From Doris montereyensis (taxonomy: Eukaryota > Mollusca > Gastropoda > Nudibranchia > Dorididae), in assembly GCA_037039925.1 (NCBI GenBank), contig JAXRKP010000096.1, positions 237,501 to 301,500 on the forward strand: a stretch of 64,000 bases of DNA, written 5' to 3'. Shown here one piece after another: positions 13,101-25,100 of this stretch; position 1 is the first letter of the stretch, and each line of letters opens with the position of its first letter. A model generated the notes under the pieces. The model was not told the DNA's origin and made no database searches. It saw only the letters and a program-made list of their open reading frames with translations. A program made the translations under genes and the position numbers.

Positions 13101-16100
13101 ATGCCTTCAGTCAAACCGGATATTGTCATTATTGTGAGATTTTGGGTTTTAACTTCATTTTACATCTATCTCATTACATAGATTAATAAAAAAAAGTCCT
13201 TTTTTTTATAAGGTAGATCATACTTATAAAAAAGTGTAAAACGTTTCAGATGGAATCTTGACTTGAACTAAGAAAAAGCTTCTTTGATTTGGGCCTATCT
13301 TATAATGATAGCTGAGACTTAAGTCCTACTTTGATTTGGGCCTATCTTATAATGATAGCTGAGACTCAAGTCCTACTTTGATTTGGGCCTATCTTATAAT
13401 GATAGCTGAGACTTAAGTCCTACTTTGATTTGGGCCTATCTTATAATGAGATGAGCTGTCTGAGACTCAAGTCCTACTTTGATTTGGGCCTATCTTATAA
13501 TGATCCTGAGACTAAGTCCTACTTTGATTTGGGCCTATCTTATAATGATATCTGAGACTCAAGTCCTACTTTGATTTGGGCCTATCTTATAATAATATCT
13601 GAGACTCAAGTCCTACTTTGATTTGGGCCTATCTTATAATGAGACTATCTGAGACTCTGAGACTTGAGTCCTACTTTGATTTGGGCCTATCTTATAATAA
13701 TATCTGAGACTCAAGTCCTACTTTGATTTGGGCCTATCTTATAATAATATCTGAGACTTGAGTCTGAGACTCAAGTCCTACTTTGATTTGGGCCTATCTT
13801 ATAATAATATCTGAGACTTGAGTCCTACTTTGATTTGGGCCTATCTTATAATGATATCTGAGACTCAAGTCCTACTTTGGCCTATCTTTAATAATAATAT
13901 CTTTGAGATCCTACTTTGATTTGGGCCTATCTTATAATGATATCTGATACTGAGACCAGTCCTACTTTGATTTGAGCTTTGATTTTATCTTATAATAATA
14001 TCTGAGACTCAAGTCCTTTGAGATAACTTATAATAATATTGTGGGAAGATTTGGGCCTATCTTATAATAATATCTGAGACTCAAGTCCTACTTTGATTTG
14101 GCCTATCTTATAATAATATCTGAGACTCAAGTTCTTTGATTTGGGCCTTCTTATAATAATATCTGAGACTCAAGTTACTTTGATTTGGGCCTATCTTATT
14201 TATTTATCTTTGATTTTTCTTATAATAATATCTTCAAGTCCTACTTTGATTTGTTTTCTGAGACTTGAGTCCTACTTTGTTCATCTTATAATGAGATCTG
14301 AGAGATTAAACCTTATAATAATATGAGTGGACTTTGAGGATAAAAATCTGAATAAGACAAAGTCTTTGATTTGAGCTTATCTTATAATAATATCTGAGAC
14401 TCAGAAGTTGTGAAAATCTGGTAGGTTCTACTTCTTTCCTTTCCCTCTTTTTATTTATCTTTCAGATCTAGATGTGAAGGCAAACTGAAAACTAGATCTA
14501 GATGTAACGACTGGTTTAGATATGAGATAAGAGATGAGGTTTTAACTAGGGTTAAATTCTACTGTTAAATCATTATTTAGATTGATATTCAGATCCAGAT
14601 TCTTCAATGCCAAAGTTGGTACTAATTTTCATTTGAAATTACGAAAAAACAAGGGCGCAGTTACTAAATTTTGAGGTTGAAACTAGGCAGGTCTGCTGTT
14701 TCTTTTTTTTCTAGGAATCAACATATGGCACTCACATCCATGAAAACAGAGATGAGAGGGAGCACCGTTTCACCAGCCTGGTACACGATATCGTCAACAG
14801 GGGTGGCCGCTGTCTGATACCTGCATTTGCTCTTGGAAGGGCACAAGAGCTGCTCCTCATTCTTGGTGAGACTAAAATTATATACTGATTAATAAAATAT
14901 CTGTTTTAACTCACTACCATTTCCAACAGTACACGCATCGGGCCCCGTCTCACGCATCAGGCCCTGTCTAAAGATGGTTTGCTGCCAAACCCGACACAAG
15001 TCGGTAATGACCTTCCCAGTTTTCTTCTGCCACTAGGATAAAGGTTAAAATTCCACCTTGTAACTAAGAGAACATATTTCAGTAACAAATGGTCATTAGA
15101 ATTACCTGTTACACCTGTAATGTTCTTTTAATGTCCTTTTCCACTTTTTCTCTACCTTTTTTTTGTGTGTCTGCTTCATATCTTTCAAAAGCCATTCAAA
15201 AGTCAGAGTTATTTTTACACAAATTTTTTATCTATTTCATGATTCATGAAGACAGTCCAATCAGTGCTTGTTTTTTCCAATCATACCATTTCATACAACA
15301 CATTTTCTCTCATATTAGAATAACTATCATCTTGACCGTACTGCCTCATGCTAGGACAGGTTGAGTGATTTTTGATGTATTACGATTTTTATGTATATCT
15401 CAATCATGTTTATTTTATAACATATTGTTATTCATGACATTAGAAAATTGACAGAGCATGAGATAATGTTGGATCTGCGATCTATAAATTCTATCTATTA
15501 TCATTATTATTAACAACTGCTCTCTTTCACACTTCAGATGAGTATTGGAGTAATCACCCCGAGCTTCATGACATTCCTGTCTACTATGCCTCACAGCTGG
15601 CCAACAAATGTATGAGTGTTTACCAAACCTACATCAACTTCATGAATGAGAAAATACGTAGACAGATAACCATCAGTAATCCTTTCGTCTTTAAACACAT
15701 TATTAATCTGAAGGTGAGAAGCCATGATGACATTTATTTTAATCAAATTTGTCATTTATATATTTTCTTCATGGCAGGTAGCTTGTGTCTTGCAAAATGT
15801 ATTTTCATGTGTTGATTTATTTTTCTGTGATGTAAGGTATGAAGCAAAATGGTTATGTGTTATGATTTGAGTTTAGTATTTCAACCATATCATTTGTATT
15901 CATTTTTATATGATAACTGTTTTATTCATTAAAATGTTTAAGTTTTGTTAAAAGATATTGGTGTTGGTTCTTAGTTTGTAGTCCTATCCGCACTTTTTTT
16001 AAAATACAAAGAAGGTAACAGAAAATATAACATAACAAATGTATAAAGCACAATAATGTTGTTTAAGTGTCCAAGTGATATGTATGAACTGGAGATAATT

Positions 16101-19100
16101 TTTTAAATAGAAAAAAGATGGAGATTATTTTTTTTAATTCTCTCAGGAAACATAGAAGTAGAAGCTCCTTAGATTTTTAGACTACTTGTTGGTATGGACC
16201 CTGAATTTATAGTTTTGTTATGACGACATCTTTGGTATAAATGGATCTATTGTGGTGTTATTGAATCATCAAAACAGATTATAAATGTTATAAAACAATA
16301 CTATGTCTTGTTTGCTTTTGTCGTTTCCGGCATTGACTTTTGTTTTTATTGGAGATTTTGGGTAAGGAATCTGATTTCTTATATCACTGGTTGGCATTTT
16401 ATGTCATTTTAGCTTTTCCTATCTTTCCGCAATAGAACATGGAACAATTTGAAGATGTCGGTCCTTGCGTTGTCCTTGCCAGTCCTGGTATGATGCAAAG
16501 TGGCTTGTCTCGTGAGCTATTTGAAATGTGGTGCACGGACAAGAGAAATGGAGTCATTATAGCTGGCTACTGTGTTGAAGGAACACTGGCAAAGGTACTT
16601 TTTTTACGGTGATCTTACTCAAGTTCTTGGTGGGCGGTTCTTTGGGAGCTATTGGTAGGTCCTACTTCTTCCCTATCATTCTTGCACTTATCTTTCACTT
16701 TTATCTTGCTATTTCCTCTTAATTCACCCTGAAACCACTGCACATGGTGGACGGGGGTAAATTTCAATTAAAGAAACAAAACACAAGTTCTTGACAAAAT
16801 TATTGCGTTGTTTTACAAATAATAGATTTAGAAGATATAGCAAGAAGAGGGGAAGAGCATTGTTTCTTTGATGCTTTTAATTAAAGACATTGTGATAGTG
16901 TTTATTTACCATTGAAGTGTTGTTTTATTTTGGGCAAGAAGAATTTCTCATGTGTTCAAAATTGAAGTCCACTGTTCTCTGTAAACTGAATTTTAATGCC
17001 TTTCCAATAATCTCTTGACATAGATAGATATTTCAATTTCGTTAAATGAAAGTGGTTTTGTTTACAGTGTGTTGATTTATCATGGAGCTTTTGTGTTGTT
17101 TTTTATTAGAAAAAATCAGGGATAGGAATTCTGAAGAATAAAACATTCAATTCATAATACGTTAGCTTAAATAATTAATTTAAAAACAAAATGAAACAAA
17201 ACAAGCTGTTCTTTGAATGTCTTCTTTTCAGCACATTTTGTCGGAGCCCAATGAGATAGTCACAATGGCTGGTCAGAAGCTACCCTTGAAAAGCTCCGTT
17301 GATTACATTTCCTTCTCTGCTCATGTTGATTACAAACAGACTTCGGAGTTCCTCAGAGAACTAAAACCTGCGCATGTGGTAACGTAGTTTTCCTTCCATA
17401 CGATGCTTTTACATGAATGTGACATTAATCGTGATTAAGATGAAGGTTTCTATAAATTTACTTTATACTCCAATGTACGTTTCTATGAAATAAGAGTTGA
17501 TGTTCTAAATGATTCAGCCTGAAAAAAATCCCAAGCAGCAATAAAAATTCAAATTTTCAACCAAACTATTTTTTTATTTCAATTTAAACGCTTTCTATGG
17601 ATTTTTTGTTTGTTTTGTTTCGTTTTCTTTATTTTTGTTTTTGTTGGGTTTTAAAAAATGGAGAATGCGCTTATCACACGTACTGAACTGCCTCTGTCTT
17701 CAGGGATGCAAGCAAAGCATACCTGACTTATAGTCTTTCTGTTTTTTGTGTTTAAGTCACAATTAGCTTCTTTGCATTTTTATGAAAACAAGGAGCAAAT
17801 CTTGAATATAATTGTTTAATAGAGATTTTAATGATTTGAAAGCACAATCGATTTTCATTTCCTTAGCATCCCACCGAATCCCACCATTCCTTACAGTGTC
17901 TTGCAGATCATGATTAGGTTTACTTTATTGATAAATAACATTGGATTTTCACAAAAAGGTTTTAGTACATGGAGAGATGAATGAAATGGCTCGCTTGAAG
18001 TCTGCACTTCTGAGAGAATATGAAGACGACCTGGAATACAGAATGGAGGTGTATAACCCTCGGAACACTGTTCCCATTGAACTGCATTTCCGGGGAGAGA
18101 AAATGGCAAAGGTGCGGTGTAACTGTTTTGTTTTCTTTCTTTAATTGAAAGCATGATGACTTGTTTCAGTGGTTATTATTGTGTTTTAAGAGACTTTGAT
18201 GTATAAGTTACAAAGGCCCGTGTTTTAAATAGCTGTTTGAATCAATTGGCTGTCTAATGCAGTGGTAGGCTTTGTGTTGATTAGCAGCACATCTTTGAGT
18301 GGTTGCAGTCAAATACAAATCACTAAAACTCATTTTTTGTAAAACTACATGCTATGTAGCTGAAAGGAAGTCTTAAAATATATGCTTTGCCTTGCTTTAA
18401 AGTCACAATGCATACTCCCATGTTACATTTTTAAAGTGAAGAATTATTTTGTTTTAGGGGTGGGGGGAGTAATTGATGAAATAAACTTATAAATGTCTTA
18501 TGATTAAGGAAAAAATTTTGTTATACATGTATTGTTTTTCAGTCAATGACTTTATTGGAAACATTAATGAACTATGGCCAAGGCACAGCACTTTTATTAC
18601 AGTAAAAAGGACAACAACAAAAAGTCTGAAACAAATGAAGGATCATTAAAAAAAATAAAAGATCCACAAAATAAATTTTGAATGAAGTATAAAATTTAAA
18701 AAAGGCCAACTATCTGTTTGATGGCATATGAATTGAACGAAAGAGAATTGACATGAATTGCATCTTAATTGATCTCCCAAAGTACAACATGGCTAATATG
18801 CACTCTTTTTTCTTGTTTCCTAAAGACAAAGCATTTTGGTGGTGACAGCTATAATTAGTTATATTTCTGTTACTTATATTGACGATGAGTTAGTGTATTA
18901 CTCACCTGTAATCGTCAAAGCATGACAGTAATGAAATAGTCCTGTAACTAACGCGTTTACATTTTTAGGCTGCAATCGGCAAACAATTGTCTATTTGAGA
19001 TCCTTAATTTAACACACACATTGATTAAGATCCTTAATTTAACACACGCATTGATTGAGATCCTTAATTTAACACACACATTGATTGAGATCCTTAATTT

Positions 19101-22100
19101 AACACACACATTGATTGAGATCCTTAATTTAACACACACATTGATTGAGATCCTTAATTTAACACACACATTGATTGAGATCCTCAATTTAACACATTGA
19201 TTGAGATCCTCACATTGATTGAGATCCTTAATTTTTAAGTTTTGACAGCAAAGAATAGAATTGAAAATTTAACAAAAAGAGGAACGCTTATTTTCTTATT
19301 ATTATAGATGTTCATAGCTTCAAGCATCCTGTGTTTTTTTATTTGTTATTCTCTCAAGTTTCCTGGCCTATAATCACTGTATGAAACTGTATTGATTTCA
19401 GAGTATAACATTTTGTCTAACGTCTTGTCCAGGTTGTTGGTGAACTGGCAGCCCAGCCCCCTAAGCAGGAGCAGAGTGTGTCGGGTATTTTGGTGAAAAG
19501 AAATTTCAATTACCACATTGTTGCTCCCAATGACTTACAGAGTAAGACCCTTCTTTTTCTTTGACTAAGATTGTTGTGGTATATTGTGCTCATGTTTGTT
19601 TTTGATTAGGGAATCTGTAATTGATGAAGTAAGGCTTGAAGTCATATAGTAGACCAGCTTTCCTTATTTTTTATTGAATGTGAGAGAGTGATTATGTGGT
19701 TACCAGTTTTTTTGTTGACAGCGCAGTTACAGATATTTTTAATGTATTTCTGAGTAGATTGTGGGAATGCCATTTTTGCCGAAAATGGGACAAATCTAGT
19801 CTATCATACTAGTGGATAGAGCAGTTCATTCCTGTCATATTGATATCATAAAAGAAGCTCAGTATCGATTCTTTGAATTTATACACATTTTTTAGAAACA
19901 TTATAGACCTATCTTTCAACACAGCTATGATACAATATAAGCCAGAAATATTATGTAAAGTATGGCAAGTTGGTACTAATTTTGATCGTCACAATACACA
20001 CTATCCAAAAGAAACTTATTTGAGGATTTATTATGACTATTGCCTTTGATCGGCCGGAAGATACGGAACATATTCCACACCTATTATCAAAAGGCACCAT
20101 CTCAAAATGAGTAAAAAAAGGTGCTGGTGCACTTGAAACAGTGTCAATAAGAAGGAGTTGAGAGCCTCTCAAGGTTTAAGGTGTTTCAAAGTATTATCCT
20201 ACTCTTTTCTTAGGTTTATGGGAGAAAAATGTATTCAAATACCAGAAAGTAAGACAAAAATGCGATTTTCTCAAAATGTCCTTTTTGTTCATTATTTCCC
20301 ATCTCCTTTTTTATTTCTCAACGTATCTTCATGAAATTTGGTATGGATGACAAGTGGGAGAAAACAAAGAAATGATCAGATGGGTTTTTTTTTATATGTA
20401 TTATAGTTTTTGAAAAATTGAATTTTTTGTACAATATTTTTGTATATTTTTGGTTGTTCTCATATGCTATTTTCAAAAATGCATAAAATCAAAACTTAGT
20501 AATGAAACAAAAATCTGATCTGATTAAATTTAGATATCGTATCAAATAAAGCGTGTGAAATTTGTTGAAAAATGAAAAAGCCTATCAATATTGAACTTGG
20601 TGACATTTGGGGGCAAAATCCAAGATGGCTGCCATTTCCATGGCAACCGGAAGCGGCAGGGGGGAAAACGACATATTTTAACTCAGTACACCATGCCCAT
20701 TACACCTATACATAAGTTAAATTGATAGGAACAAATGGGAACATTTTCACTCCAGGACCCCCCCCCTTAAAAACGCTTTGAGACCTAGTGTGAAAAGCAC
20801 TATATATATATGATATTCTTATTTATTTTAGAGAAGAATTTTAGATACTGAATGATATTTCACACATTTCTGGTAGTATGGCAAGAAATGGTTTAGCATG
20901 AAACCTATGCATAATCATTAAAATTTTTACCTATAAGTGAGATATTCCTATGACTCATTTAACTGCACTGTCTCGTTTCCTAAATACAAAGCATTTTGGT
21001 GGTGACAACAATAATTAGTTATGTTTGTATGTATTACTTTTATTGACCATGTGTGCATTACTTACCTGTAATTGTCAGAGGATGATATTCCTAGACTGAT
21101 TTAAATTGTGTCCTAAAGACGAAACATTTTGGTGGGGACAAAGATAATTAGTTATGTTCGTATGTATTACTTTAATTGCAATATCTTGATCTTTGGTGGG
21201 TTTTTTTAGTCCTCAATCAAACATTTTGATTTGCACAGTTAGATCTATGGTCATAGCAATCCTTTAAAGTAATGTCACTGGTTTCTATTTTGAAATAAGT
21301 GTGGGCACTTAGGAATGGAAGGATCTATGTTGTGCCATCAAAATGATTTTTTTAATGTTTACATTAGCGTCATAAGGAAACTTGACCTATCTATAAATAC
21401 AAAAAAGCTGATGTAATTTAACATATTAGATTTAGTTAGCCGCTGACATCATGTGATGTAAATTACTTTGAAAACACAATTTCACCAGGTTACACTGACC
21501 TCGCCATGAGCACGGTGACCCAGAAAATGAGTTTGACCTTCACCGGTACAGCGTCCCTGTTGACCTACTACCTGACACAGTTGGCTGGTGATGTGGAGTA
21601 CATCCCAAACCCTACTGGCACCACGGTCCGTGTCTTCAAGTCAATCAAAATCACTCTGGACTCAGGTATTGCCTATCTTGACTGGGTCGCCAACCCTGTG
21701 TCTGACATGTATGCAGATGCTGTCATGGCCATTTTGCTGAGAGCTGAGCAAGAACCAATTCCCGTCAAAAGTAAGGAAATTTTGTCTTTCTGGTTTTAAT
21801 TCAATTTTTGTTTTCTCCTATCATCTACTATTACTACTACATCTACCATTACTACTGTTACTACCACTACAACTGCCGCCACTACTAATACAACTACTTA
21901 TTACTGCTAAAACAACTACTGCGATTAATATCATATTATCCCTATTATGCTCATGGTGTGCTTAGAAAAATGGATTCAGGGGTGCGCTCATTAGTGGTGC
22001 ATTGAACACCTTTCTGACCATTCTTCTAATGTCTTTGTTTATTGCTAACGATTACCTATTGCGCTGTTTTTTATGTTTGGTTTGATATGCATGCATAAAA

Positions 22101-25100
22101 GTACTGTATTGTGACAATTTCCAATCTTTATCTGGAATTGCTCACCTCTCCGATTATTTATTTGTTTCTATTTCTGTTATGGTAACACATTCACACACAG
22201 CAATCTTGTGCCTCCCAACTTTATCAATCGATAATTGCTTTATGGAATCATGGAGGTGGTAGTGAGAGATCTTGAACTCTGCAACACTTATTAGTCTTTC
22301 TCTCCCTCTTATTGTTTTCTTTTAGTGTTATTGTATCGTGATGCAAAGAAGTGTGTGCCATGTAAGATTGTGAGTGTAATACGTGTACGACGTGCTGCTT
22401 GCCCGTGTAAACCAAAACGTATCAAAACTTGTAATGTTTATTACTAATGTCACAAGGTTCTATAATCCACTCTGCCACGTGTCAATCTCTTTAAGGCTGA
22501 AAAACTGAAAACCGCGTTACATGCTAATTGTAGCCCCTATCTAGGCGCAAAGTGTGAAGCTGACAGGTCCCTTTGATTGACATTGTTGCTGGAGGGGTAA
22601 TGGTACGGGTGGCGAAGCCGGCTGGGGAAGTAGAGAATTTTTATGTGTTTGCTTGCTTTCTTCACTCCTATGTAATACCAGTAATCATTATAATCTCAGC
22701 ACATGTCTCCAATAAGCTTCTTCTCAATGTTTATCTGTTAGTTCTAGACTGATTTTTTTTTTCCAGAGAATGGGATAATTTATTCGGACCTAACATTTTG
22801 TAGCCTTTTTTATCCCATATCTTGTCTATTTTATTTTAATGCCTTGAAATCTAATGTCTTTCATCCTACTTTGACCTTCCGGATTAATATTTGAATCACT
22901 ATCAGCCAACAACACTCTAAATAATCCAGCAATTGGGAAAGAGCTCTGGGTGACTACCCACTACTTGTTCAGAGTTATCAAAGGATTTTGGATACATACG
23001 ATTTCTTTCACATGCTGTAGGTTCTTTGCGTAAAATATGAATGTGTTGAGAATAAATACAATAACTTTCAATAAGTAATACATGAGATAATCAATTTCAG
23101 CATTGCTGTTAGGCAGATTTTTATAAATGCTTTTGAGGACAAAGGAAGGTAAATAAATTTGACTATGTAAAGTGTAAAAATCAAATGTGGACGAAGGCTC
23201 AATTGATTACCATACTGCATTTGTCTTTCTTTGTTCAGATGTTCCACAGCCTTTGCAAATAGACCGTGGCCATTTTCAGGAGTGTCTCATTGAAACATTG
23301 AATGAAATGTTTGGCCCAGACTCAACAGATAAGTTAATAGAAAGGGACCGCCTTACAGTACACATTGATGAAAAGCCTGCTGTTATTAATTTAGAAACTT
23401 TGGTAAGTTTAAGGGCTATCCACGTTACTTGAAGAATCATCATGTCCACTATATGAGGATAAGTGTTCAATTCTACTGTTATTAACCCTCGAGCTGGCTT
23501 ATGTAAACTTCTGTAACGGCCATGTTCATTATGGCAATTAGGGGTTGGAATGAATAATTGAAAAAACAAGGCATAATTTCATGTCAGGGGTATAAATAAC
23601 TATACATTTTCTGAAACCTTATAAGTCAGGGAATACTATTCCACCAGTGACGAGACGATAAGGATGAATTTTGATGACCATTACCTTTTACTGTTGAACT
23701 GTGAAGTAGCTGTTATTTTTTAAATTTCAAATGCCAATAAAAATCTTTAAGCCCTTTTTAGAAACGTTTTTACCAAGTTCTGCAGGCAATAAGCTTTCAG
23801 AAAATGTATAGTTGTAAGGGTTTATGGCATCAATTGGCATTCTTATACCTATTTATAATGCATCCATCGAGCATCAAGAGGAAAAAAAGGGTGGTTTTTC
23901 ATTGTGGAATGAGTGGAAACATGTATGAATTTTGGTTACAGAAACAAACATTATGCATTAACTGACTTTTTCAAGCTATACTTGTGTTCATCTCAATGGA
24001 AAAACTTATGTGAGATGAATACTAGATCTAAAAGTTCTCTATCAGTAGTTTGTCCAAACCGTCCCATTTTTCCATTCACCACGGCTCGAGTCGAGACCTA
24101 GAAAGCGGTACTGACCAGTTGCTCGGCTCAGGCCGTGTGTACATAGTCGATTCACTGTGCAGAGACAAATTATGCCGTTTTGCCTTTTGTTCATCTTCTA
24201 CATTGATAAAAAGCCGTCTTATAGTTTTTGGAGAGTTGTGAAAAAAATTGGGCTTGTTCTATGCATTCATGACTTTAAGTTTAAGAGTATGAGTTTTGTG
24301 AGTGGTCGTTTTTGCAAGATATAAAAATTTTAATTTGGTGTTTTGGCCCATTTGAAAAATTTGAAAAATAAAAATTCATAACTTTGTTTAATATTGTCCT
24401 ACAGAAATGAGTTTGGTATCAAATTACTCAGGTAATAAAATTCTTTCCAGGGGCAACAATTGTTTTTCCAGTGGTAGCAATTGTTTTTCAGTGGTAGCAA
24501 TTATTTTTCCAGTGGTAGCAATTGTTTTTCCATTGCTTGTTTTTCAGTGGTAACCATTGTTTTCTTACACTTGAGATTTTGGTTTGGACTACCTACTATT
24601 AGGCTCACAATCTACTTGCCTGTACATAGTGTCATCACTGTTCCTAAATTTCACCTCATCTTCATCTGGCCTACTACTGTCATCCCTGACGTGATAAATT
24701 TCATCAAAATCATCGTCACTATCACTCTAATCATTGGTAACCATATCAAAGAGATGTTTTCTAGTGCTATATAGCCTATAAATAGCAGCATTTGATGGTC
24801 TTTCACCTAGACCTGACATCGTAAAGTCAACAAAAGGCAAAAATCTAAACTGAGAAACCTCAATCTTGAAATCTACTTTTGATTCACCTGAAAATAACCT
24901 GAATTTAGTGTGATAGCAGTTGAAACAGTTGCAGTAGGGTGATAGCAGTTGAAACAGTTGCAGTAGGCATTATCAATTATATCTTTTGGTTTTGGCTCAG
25001 TATTTTTGTATTCGCACTTTTAGTGGGCTTCAAAGAGACGCGATCGATAACGGCCGGTGATCGGCTACAGGCGCCAGAGATAGATTCATAACGACCGATG

